Shown in pieces: positions 41,301 to 51,600 of a stretch of DNA of 64,000 nucleotides. Position 1 is the first letter of the stretch, and the number at the start of each line of letters is the position of its first letter. The DNA is taken from positions 14,446,001-14,510,000 of the forward strand of contig OY720098.1 in assembly GCA_963082875.1 (NCBI GenBank), written 5' to 3'. Both the position numbers and the translations under genes were made by a program. Source of the stretch: Corella eumyota (lineage: Eukaryota > Chordata > Ascidiacea > Phlebobranchia > Corellidae). The notes below the pieces were generated by a model that was not told the origin of the DNA, did no database searches, and saw only the letters and a list, made by a program, of their open reading frames with translations.

Positions 41301-44300
41301 TAATTCAATTGGTTTTGCCTTTCGCTTCACCTAGATCGTGTTAAAATTAGGAATTCTTGAACGTTTTTTTTTAATTTTAAACCTAAACGAAAAAAATAGA
41401 ATTTATTATTATCAAAAGTGTAATTTAACCGAAATTCCAGACTTTCTTTTATAACAAAATTTGCGTGCAGTTGAAACATGTTAGTAAAACATCATAACAA
41501 TTTTTGGGTAAAAGTTGTTGGTCGCTATGTTAGACTTCAGTCGAGGAACCAGAACCAAAAAGAATCACAATAGATTACCAACATACACACTTGTACATAT
41601 TCAATTACATGACAATACCAACCTAACTCCCAATTTCTATTAAAATTCTGTTTTCTGTGTATTAGGGATTTGAATAATTTTATTTACGTTAAGTTAAGTA
41701 TAGCTTAAACTTTTTACTTGAGATAATCAAGCTTAAAATGAATATTTATTAAGACAACTCCAATATTTTGAAAAACCTAATACCGGCTTAGTTATTTAAT
41801 GTTTAGTTTTATTTGACCAATTAAAAGTTGTTTAAAAAACTAATTGTATGCTTTGAATATAAATTTTATTCTTTTAATTTCATTAAACAAACAAGTGCAT
41901 AATCACAATTAACAAATTAATTTTTAATTTTTAAAATATAAAACAAAAATTACTAAAATTAAAGCCAACATGTTAAAAATAAATGATATTTTAAAATTCT
42001 ATAATAATCGTTAAGTTATTTAATAAAAATGTTTACTTAATTAAAAAAATTACATTGAAGTTGTTGGTGGATAATTTTTGCACCATATCAAAAGTGATTA
42101 AATTCTGTTTTCAAATTTTTGATTTCATTACGTGAAATATTTTATAAATTTCGCGGAATTTTTAGGCGTTCATCTCCCGCTGTGACAAGTTAACTTTTAC
42201 GGGCCGTAAATTGTTTTTCCCGCTGGGCTAAATTTACTTTGGTCCCTTTGATCATTCTTTACATTCATTTAAATTACACATAAAAAAAATTGAATATAAA
42301 GTTGCTAATATGTATTAAAATCCAAAGTTAACATATTAGTGCTTTACTTAAAAGCATATGATTTTGTAAATGATGTACCCAAACAAAAATTAGTAATGGT
42401 GATTATTTAGTTACGCTGATTTTTAGTCATATAAAATATTTAACGATAGGTAATCTTGTATATCTCTTATATGACTAAATAATCTCCCATTACTTTGGCG
42501 AGAAATTTAATAAACTGAAGACATATTATTTTTTATTTAGGTTTCACGCACCAATGACGTATTGAAATCCAAAATTTTTTAGCGTAATAATTATTACAAT
42601 TATAATAAAGTGATTCGGTGCAGAAAAAACTAAATCAATTTCATGATTTAAAACATGCTAAAATTATTAAAAAATTACGCGTGATTTTTTCAATATAATT
42701 GCTATAACATGGTTACCAAACTCACGTTTAAATAAAAAACGTTGATACAAACAAAAAAATTTTACCATGTAAAATTTTTTTTTACCATGTAAAATTTTTT
42801 TTTTTTTTTTTCAATTTTACCATGTAAATTTTTTTTTCCAAAGCAGATTTTAGTTACAATTTTTACTTTTTAATATTTGTCGCATTGATATTTCTTTTGA
42901 CTAGTAATATTTTTTTATTTTCAAAATTATATTTTACAGTAAATTGCAACATTTTCTGCCTTCAAAATTAAATATTTTATCATCAAAATTTTATATCGCA
43001 AGTCGTCGGAAAAAAAGAAATAGATTTATGGTAAGTATATTGTTACTCTTTAAATTGATAACAGAGTTACCGGCAGCATGGTGTAGTAGACATAACATTT
43101 AATAACATGAGACCTTTGGTTCGATCACCACTGCTCTCATGCTACAGGTGATAAAAACGGTTTAAACTCCTGCTAGGTCAACCCTAAATCAGCAGCTTAA
43201 TTATTAAGCAATTCCAATCTATAATATTCAAAACTGCCAAGGGCAACTAAAAACTGGGTCGGGGCAACTGGATTTTCTATGTTCAGGTCACGAGGTCGAC
43301 CTTCCCACATCGATGATAAATGAATATTTTTAAAAAAGTTGTATTTTTACAGAATTTTTAATTTTTCTACGTTGTTGTTAATGATTAGTAATATATTTAT
43401 TTAAATGATTTGGTGTAGGGACTTCTAAGGCAAGTAAAATTAATTCCTGGCGCAGACGCAGCGATTCATCTTTGTCGTGATTCGTCATCAAAATTTCCCT
43501 CCTGGCGTGGAACAAATCTTTTTATGACAAAAAGTAGGAATTTTAATATCGTGATTAAGTATCATCAACTTTTAATATATAACATATGTGTTCTAACGCG
43601 TGATGACTTACGCGTTGTAGGTCCTTTAACATTTTATTTGCCTTTGTTTATTCTTGATGTGAGAAGATCGGCCTACCTATTCTAAAGTTGCTAATGGCAG
43701 TTTTGGATATTATATATTACATTTTTCCGATAATTAAAATAATGATCGGTTATTTTGCTTTTGGTTTTTGACTCGACAGAAATTTATACCGTTTAGAGCG
43801 CTTCACTCAAGCGCGCCGCAATATAAAAGCAATGAGGGTCGAATGTTTTCACGAGGTGGCGCTATTAAGGCTTGGCTATGTGACGGTTTGGTCAATAGAG
43901 TCGTGTCCTTATTTATGTTCGAATTTAGTGCTATTTATCTAGACTTTTTACACAGTTGAAATAAATATTAGCTGTTTATATAATTGATTGATGTAATAAA
44001 ATCGGGAACTTTTTCTTTTGGCACTTACAGTAACAAAGCAGTAACAGCCAAGTTTACATTTGCGTTTTAGGCAGTCACTTAACATGCATTTTAGCAACAT
44101 TACAATTTTTTATGTTTGAAAACTGTTAGAAACTGAAAGCAACCAAAATGTTCATTTTGACAATGTTGATGATGACCAAACGTTAACTTGCAACGACGAA
44201 ACAACAGGACAACTTATGTATCGAAAAAGTGATAAAAAATTGGAGATGTGTGACGGTAATGCTTGGATGAAATTAAAAACTTGTGAGTTGTTATTTAAAT

Positions 44301-47300
44301 TATGCTGTTTTGAAATAGCATCTTCCTCTTATTAAAATAGTTTTAAATGTATATAAATTTTATTGCTACATTTATAGGGCTTTATTAATTGTTATTAATT
44401 CAAATTAAACAACTTGAAATTTTGTTGAAAATAACAAAAACTAAAATATTTTGCAATGAATTTGCAGTTGTTTAAAATAGGTAGCATATTTTTGTTTAAA
44501 TATAAATTAAAAAATAAATTTAGCTGCTTAAACGAATTTTAAAAGGCAGATATATTAATTTTGTCACAATAAAAAAACTATTAAGGTTTTTTTTTAGCAT
44601 TCCCTAGATTAGACTACGTTGTGGATTTTGGAGATTTAATGACAAAAAGCAAAACTCTGGATATCGAAATTTTTCGAATACCTGGCGAGGGTTTATTTTT
44701 AGCCGCAGCTAATCAGGGCCGAGATAGAAACATGGACTCGACGATTTACAAATGGAATGATGAAAAAAAGAAATTTGAATCGTATCAAAATATAAGCACT
44801 GATACTGCTAGAAATTGGAAATACTTTTCTATAGGCAGCGAAGTACGCTGAAACAATTTTAAAGTCGCATTTTGTTTTATGTGTTTTTTGCAGAGTTAAC
44901 AAAAGTTATTTAAAGATTATTCGGACTTTGCGGTTCGAAAACGAACTCTTTTACTTTACGGTCCCCGCCAAATTACAACTAATTCTTTTACTGCTTTATT
45001 CTATTTAAAGGTAAAAAATGCAATTTGTTTTTTGATTTAGCATTTTCTTGCTGTTGCAAATCAAGGATCTGACGAACGATCTCCGGCAGCTCAAAGCGCC
45101 ATCTACCGTTGGAATCATAACCGAAAAAAGTTTTTACTTCATCAACTAATTCGAACCTTTTCTGCTCGCAGCTGGGAAAGTTTTAAAATTGATGGCAAAC
45201 ATTACTTAGCGGTTTCTAACTACGCTGGAGGTATATTTTTATTACAAAAAATAATTAGTGCAGTAAATAGTAAATAAAATATATTTGCAGTAAAAACAAT
45301 TTCCTGACTAAGTAGCTAAAATATAATAGGTTCCGATAAAAGGTTTTAATTAAAATGGGTTTGAATAATGGGGTTTCAGTGTGAGGGGTTTAAATTAAAG
45401 GGTTAAAATATAAGGAAGTTAGATAAAGGTTTAAATGTGAAGTGTTAAAATAAAGAAGTTCAAATTAAAGGGGTTTAGATAAAGCAGTTTAAATGTGAGG
45501 GGTTTAAATGTTTGTGGTTCAGATAAATAACGCCTAAATTAAAAGGGTTTAAACGTTTGTTCACCCTTATAATTAGTTTGCTTATTCATATAACCAAATA
45601 GGATTTTAAATAGCTAATAAATTTACCCAAGATAAAAATTATAAACATTTTAACTAACGTTATTTTGTTTTGTACTTCACGGTCCTAATTGTTTGGGTGG
45701 ACCGTAAAAAAAAATGATAAAGAAGTTTTATTTTATTACAATTATATTTAAATCGGTAAAATAATTTATTTATTTTAACCATTACAGCTAAAGGTCATAA
45801 AGAAAAAAGTTGGATATATTCTTGGGATGCAGATCACAGGGCATTTGTCAAATATCAAGTAAGATCAAAGTGTAAAACATAAATTTCGAAGTTTTGATGT
45901 AAAAAGAAAAAACGTAAATTTTTTTAAAAAAAGGCGTAATTTTTTTTATCTATTTCTTTATCTATTTCCGTTATATATATTTTTAACGCTAAAAAATACT
46001 AAATAAAATTTAGTAAGACTTTTAGACTAATGTTATAACATTAACACTGAGTTTAGGCTATAGAAACAATTGGTGCTTACGACTTTGAGTATTTTAAAGC
46101 AGAAGATGAACATTTTCTTGCTGTAGCGAATTCATTTGACGGAGTAAAAACCAAATTAGATAGTGTTATTTATCAATGGAGACAATCAAGTTTTGTCCCA
46201 CTGCAATATGTTGAGGTATTTTAAATACGTGAAACGTAAATTTATTTTCGAACCCAATTTAACTGAGCAATCTGAAATAGGGAACTTATTATAAAATTGC
46301 TAATATTCGTTTTAGACTAAAAAATTCGTTTTAAAATGCAAAAAATCATTTTTATAAATATGTAAAAAGCTTTTATTTAAAAATTTAAGCTTTATTTTAA
46401 AAATATTGGGTATACAATCACAATTTTACTGGCATCCGTTCTCATTACCGAAAAACCATTTGACCAAACGGACATTTCACCAAAAACAAAAATTTCGAAA
46501 CGACAGGTTACTTAAATTTGAGTCAACGATTTTTATAGAAATAAAAAGGCATTTTTCCAATAAAGGGTTGGGGCAAGAAGAGTTTATTAAGTATGTCTCA
46601 ATGTCAATAAAATTGGGTTTTTGGGCTAATGTCAATTTGTAAAATGGTTTTCAGTAATATGATATTAATCCAATTTCTGTTAAACTTGCAATAGTTCATA
46701 GAATTACAAAATTTATGTTTTAACAAAATTATTAAAAGGACTTGGACAAACTTAAAGTTTATTTTTGTTTATTAGACTTTCGGGGCTACGGATTGGGAAC
46801 ATTTTGTAATATCCGATCGTAACTTTCTCGCTGTAACAAACTATTACGACATCGATCCTGAAAGAAATACCTACCTCGTTGATTCTTTTATATTTGAATT
46901 TAAACCAAAGATTCATCAATTTGTTAAAATTCAAAGTTTAGAAACTCACGGGTAGGCTATGTTAGAATATTACTAAAGTTTTAAATTTTATTTACTTAAT
47001 AACTTAATATTTTTTTACAAGAACATTTTTAGGCTTGTATAATTTGTTAAACCTATTTTACTATTTAAAATTTGATATGTAGGGCTTTGGATTTTGAATT
47101 TTTTACAATCGGTCGCGACTCCTACCTTCTAGCTGCTAGCTCATCAGATGGAAATGAAAAATTATTCAGTACCATTTACAGGTAAAACGAACAAATACAT
47201 TAACTATAAGTATATTATTTGTGTTCGGCAGCAAAAAGTTGGCAGCGTTTTGTAGTGCTTAAAACATAATTTCACATCATGTCATAGGTTTAATTCCCAT

Positions 47301-47567
47301 TGCTTCCATGCCATAGCATCCTTAAGTAAGATGCTATCCAAGTTGTTCTTTTCATAATATTTTATTTTGTCAAAATAAGAATGAAATTCAGTAACAATAG
47401 CCTTATTTTGTAGGTGGCAAGGACTAGAAAACTTTGTACCGGTTCATTCAATATCAACTCATCCTTGCGCAGATTGGGAACACTTTGTCGCTGACAGTCA
47501 TCATTACCTTGTATCCGCCAACGCTAAATCAAGAAAAAGTAAAATCTTGCAATTGTTGACATACTAA
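35313..47567 (+). CDS. TSPEAR: TSPEAR-like protein B (14 exons, 662 aa)
   Basis: Exons: 35313-35397, 38286-38385, 39440-39590, 39785-39984, 42940-43030, 43419-43533, 44130-44282, 44598-44842, 45041-45230, 45788-45858, 46057-46215, 46776-46951, 47083-47181, 47414-47567. All introns are GT-AG and in phase; total 662 codons plus TAA. Residues 1-20 (MPSYWWTYLCFCCLATVTSP) form a signal peptide. The LamG/TSP-N-like domain runs to about residue 255 (DGEWHTLIITVTKKEVKFTL, FYIASRRKKRNRFMGLLRQV). Seven EAR repeats follow (HFLAVAN, HYLAVSN, NFLAVTN and similar cores), ending in KILQLLTY. For exon 3 an acceptor at 39458 is possible; I chose 39440 because it gives the same 19-residue spacing to the Cys as in gene A. 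It is a secreted or surface protein by family knowledge, the paralogue of gene A, with one intron more in the EAR region. AATAAA is at 47711-47716. Confidence 0.9.
35398..38285 (+). other. Intron 1 of TSPEAR-like gene B
   Basis: A 2.9-kb intron, phase 1, with no SINE. It contains a perfect CRE palindrome at 35930-35937 in a GC-richer patch (35850-35940). Confidence 0.5.
35930..35937. promoter_or_regulatory. CRE palindrome in gene B intron 1
   Basis: A perfect TGACGTCA about 530 bases downstream of the first coding exon, next to a GC-rich segment (CTGAATGGGTCGGCCCCGCA). Confidence 0.4.
38610..38815. repeat. Dispersed repeat, copy 1
   Basis: It shares TTTATTTAGG, TTTCACGCA, AATCAATTTCATGATTTAAA and a trailing ATAA...CATGGT block, in the same order, with 42535-42735. 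Both copies are in introns of gene B (introns 2 and 4). The family is not recognised. Confidence 0.55.
40105..40615. repeat. Possible hAT-type MITE
   Basis: The segment starts ATTGGCACTAAACCGTTAAT and ends CGGTTAACTGTGCCCACCTA, giving a loose inverted end of the GTGGGCAC type seen in many hAT-derived non-autonomous elements. The inside is built of GTTAAC/TTAACG-rich words and includes TTAACGTTAACGGTTATCGA, a local palindrome. It lies in gene B intron 4 and has no coding capacity. Confidence 0.4.
42535..42735. repeat. Dispersed repeat, copy 2
   Basis: Second copy of the repeat described at 38610-38815, in intron 4 of gene B. Confidence 0.55.
42757..42832. repeat. Tandem repeat of TTTTACCATGTAAAATTTT
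   Basis: Three units of a short palindromic word (TTTTACCATGTAAA) are separated by T runs, about 110 bases before exon 5 of gene B. Confidence 0.8.
43066..43335 (+). repeat. Nearly full-length SINE copy
   Basis: It has the head (CCGGCAGCATGGTGTAGTAG), B box (GGTTCGATCACC), body and the CCTTCCCACATCGATGATAA end. It lies between exons 5 and 6 of gene B and is the first SINE seen after a 29-kb gap. Confidence 0.9.
43638..43868 (-). repeat. Diverged SINE copy
   Basis: The minus strand shows head and body blocks (CGCGCTTGAGTGAAGCGCTC and AACTGCCATTAGCAAC). It lies between exons 6 and 7 of gene B. Confidence 0.75.
45345..45565. repeat. Degenerate GGGGTTTAAAT-type minisatellite
   Basis: About 14 units of roughly 15 bases alternate GGGGTTTAAAT, GTGAGGGGTTT and AAATTAAAG words. 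It lies in the intron between exons 9 and 10 of gene B. Confidence 0.7.
46452..46665. repeat. Possible MITE
   Basis: It starts AAAACCATTTGACCAAACGG and ends near TGTCAATTTGTAAAATGGTT, which are loosely inverted. A related unit lies at about 6185-6430. It is in gene B between exons 11 and 12. Confidence 0.35.
47228..47343 (+). repeat. SINE head fragment
   Basis: Only the tRNA-related part remains (GGCAGCGTTTTGTAGTGCTT, GGTTTAATTCCCATTGCTTC, TTAAGTAAGATGCTA). It is in the last intron of gene B. Confidence 0.7.
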
Positions 47568-48698
47568 GTTATAGAAAATGCTGTATTTTTGTTATTTGAA
47601 TTTATCATAAGGTGATTCTTAGTAAAGTTTCTGTGTAGTTACTCTTTAGGCATTTTTTGGGGGAGATAACTATGGAGTCAAATAATAGCTACAATTTTTT
47701 TCAATTTGTTAATAAATCCCATTGAATTATTTTTAAATTTTTATTTGTAGGTCTATATCATTCAAATTGATCTATTTGTATTGTTGCAAGCTTTATAAAA
47801 GTATTCAGCATTTATAGTTTGTTTATTGTGCGTAAACTTTAAATTAACTTTTTAAACTGTTACGAACTCTCAGGTCAATTTTTAGAATCAATTATTTTAT
47901 TTTAAATGTTGTGTTTATTAAAAAATTGTGAAATAATAACATTTGTTATTTAGTAACTAAGTTTTTCTTTTTTTGATACCTTAATTTTTTTTTATTGTGA
48001 ATATTTATTGTTTTACCACTGCCTCTACTATTCAGTATATTATTTTTTATATTTTATATTGTCTTCAGCATAATACATTTTTTAAACAATCATTAAGTGT
48101 GTTTTTTTCCAACAAGATATTCAGAAAACAATGTGGATCAATTTCTGCACACAGTCTAGCTGTCAAAATACTGGACCATAATTAACAAAAATCACGGGGC
48201 TTTAAAAAGTACAAACAAGTTAAAATTTTCAGATCAAATGTACAGAGTCCGCGAACAATCTTGTTACCTTACGGTCTTAATTGTTTTAATGTTCTTTTTT
48301 AAGGCAGCCTTTGGCGTAATAACGAATAGGCCATGTATAACGCATGACGTTTTTGTACTTTTTTTTAGTATGCGTGCATTTTTATCATGGATTTAAGGTA
48401 ATTAGTTTATGTTCATATTTGGTAACTTTATTGCTTTTTGTGCCTAAAGCATATCTAGAACGTTGTGGAATCAAGTCACGAATAGCGTTGGTTACACTTA
48501 AGGCGAACGAATCCCTTATTGAACACCGTTGCTTTTTATTTTAATAAGTAAAACCGTTGTATAATTGATTTATTTTCTTAAAAAAACAAAGTTATGATTA
48601 AATAGTAATTATAAGGTCATATTATGACATCATTTTAAATGCATTGTTTTATCGTTAATTTAAAAATCTAAAATGCGTTTAAACGTTTTTGTTATCCA
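47568..48698. other. Spacer between TSPEAR-like gene B and CATSPERB
   Basis: About 1.1 kb in which the 3' UTR of gene B and the CATSPERB promoter must both lie. The open frames here are short and AT-driven. Confidence 0.5.
47711..47716 (+). terminator. Candidate poly(A) signal of TSPEAR-like gene B
   Basis: AATAAA lies 144 bases downstream of the TAA stop. Confidence 0.45.
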
Positions 48699-51600
48699 AT
48701 GATTAAAATGTCAAGTTTTTCAGAAAAAATAAAGTTGATTTCAATAGCATTTTTATTCTTCGTTATCCCTGGCGTTCATTCAGATTATATTTATACAAAT
48801 ACAAGTATTCACTGTCAAGAATTCGGTCAAACGAATAAAATCGAAGTTAAACTTTTCCAAAATGTTGCTGTAAGAACTTTTTTCTACATTAGGTTAGATA
48901 GCATAGTTAACTGGAACATATACAAAAATTAACCGGTTTGTTATTTAAAATCTTTGGTTTTATATAATGTACAGCCTTAATACAAAGATGGGGGTTTCTT
49001 GCAAAGGTTTAAAGGCTTAGCTTCTAACAGGAAAATATTAACAGATTTATATAAAAGCATAGTTTTCTAAAAATGGTTTAACCTTTTCTTGGTTTCACCC
49101 ACTTAAACTTTTTTGTATCTGTTGATGTGGCATAACTACATAATGTATTGGGTTTGATTTTACCTTCTTTCATGCAGAACAATTGGCAGATTAGTAATTA
49201 GGCAATTATAATTAATAATATCCCAAACTACCAAAGTCATATCTAGGCTTGGCCTTAGTAACATATGTTACTCTATGTAGGGCATAAAGTCGGTCTTTGC
49301 ACTTGACTTTAAACAAAATAAAAATTATTTATAATTTTATTAGTTTTAAAAAAAAACAAAAATTGCCTTATTTATCTTTTTTAAATTTTAGAAATATTAT
49401 GTCTGTACTGGTATTGATAAACATTTTTTTTTATATTATTTTAGAATTTTACTTGTTCATTATACAACGAAAAGAACATTGTTTCAAGTCAAACTCTCAC
49501 AAACAAATTTCCTAAAATTTTGAAATTGACAGCCTACAATTCAACATGGGAGAAAAAATACACATTCATGTCTTCTCAGGATGCTGTAAGTTAAAAAGTT
49601 TTTTATATTTTTTATTTAAGTTATCTTATGATTTAGTTAAAAATAACACTAACAAATATTTTTTTGTTTTTTTAGACCACTTGGACTGTATTACTTTTAG
49701 AAAGCGATTTTTTTAAAGAAGTCAGTGATTTTGACCTATTTCCCAAGCCTTCTATCTTTTACACTGATATTAATTTAAAATGGTTTTTAAAAGTCGAATT
49801 TTGCCATCCCTTATTGTCAAGATGTCTTTATCAAAAAATGATCCTTGTTCACAAAAATACAGGTTAAAAACATTTTCAAAACTTTTTATTTAACATAATA
49901 TATATTACCTATTTTTTGTGAAGGCTTGCAGCCTATAGGCTGTATTTGATTATTTTAATTTTTTTTTGTATATATATCTTTATTCTTGATGTGGGAAGGT
50001 CAAATGCGCAACCTAAACATAGAGTAACTTCAGTTACTCTGACCCAGTCTCGAGTTGCCTTTAGCAGTTTGGTATATTAAAGATTAAAATTGCCCGGTAA
50101 TTATGCTGCTGATTAAGCGCTGGATCAGCAAGAGTTCATACCGATATAGCTCAGCAAGAGTTCATACCGATATATTACTCAAGGGTGCTACAGCATGAGA
50201 GCAGTGGAAATTGAAACCCACAACCTTATGGTATTCTTACCACTACACCATGCTACCGGTATTGCATGTTTCCCAAATATGCTTTGACATAAAAGCAGTA
50301 ACAATCGAATCTAGGACTTCATTGGGTTAAGGTAAGTGTTCTAACTGCTACTTAACACATTTATGGTTAGTAGTTTAACTTGCAAAGATCGTCTATGGTT
50401 TTACAACAATTTTACAGATATATTGTTTAACACGAAATGGGGAAATCAAACCATTTTGTCACAACTGGAAGTCAAAAATCTTCAATTATCATCAACCAAT
50501 ATTATATCAACTCACCAACCATGTCAACCTGGTAGCATGCTTACTATATACTCTAAACCCAATGATGAAATATGTAAGTCAAGATTTTTGATTAATCTTG
50601 CTTTAAAATATAAATTACAAATTGCATAAAAAATTTTAAGTATATATATTTTTTTATCCTTGATGTGGAAAGGTTGAATGCGCGACCTAAACATAGAGTA
50701 ACAACTGTTATTACGACCCAGTCTCGAGTTGCCTTTAGCAGTTTGGGATATTATATAGTTTACAATTGCCAGGTAATTTTGCTGCTGAGTAAGTGCTGAC
50801 TCAGCAGGAGTTCATACCATTTATAGCGCCTTACTCAAGGGCGCCACAGCATGAGAGAAGTGGGGGTTGAACCCACGACCTCCAGTATATACACTTTAAG
50901 TTAACGTAATTAATAAATAGATATAAATTGATAACCAACATAGCAAGTAGAATATATATTTTAACGTAAATGTTTCAAAATACAGCAAGTTTAAACTAAA
51001 TATTAATTATAATTAAATCAGAAAATAATTGATATGTATTGTATTATTTAATGTTTGCGATGAATGTGTAATCTTGTAATTTATATGTAATAACAAATGT
51101 TGTATAATTTTATATTTTTTTTTACAATTTGGATAATTATTTTTGAATCACCTACAGTTCTTGGTCTCTAAAAAAATGTAGGACCCTATAAAGGCAACAA
51201 GACAATATTCATTAATTATTGCGGTTAAAAAATATTACTAACCTATCATATACAGGACCATAAACTATAACTGATTCATATTTTCTTTCGAAGATTTTTT
51301 AGCTTTCTGGAACGCTCCGCAGTTTAAAACTTGGTTTAAATTTGACTGTTCCCTTACCAACCTTCCTTCGTGTGTAAATTTGGTGATATATGATGCTGTT
51401 CTAACTGGAAGAAAATTATTGTTGGCGACATCAAAAGGATTACTGAGCTCAAAACAAATTAGTTTGCCCTGCTTTGAACATAAATGCATGGTTCGTTTTT
51501 ATTTTTTTTTATTTTAAGTTATTTTAATTTGTTAATAAACTTAGTTTGTTAAGGCTGTATTTATAATTCTGTTTAACCTTTTACTAATTTATTTAGTTAT

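Noticed and set aside
51265-51489. 74-codon minus-strand frame
   Set aside because: It is the shadow of CATSPERB exon 5, which reads on the plus strand in phase with its neighbours.
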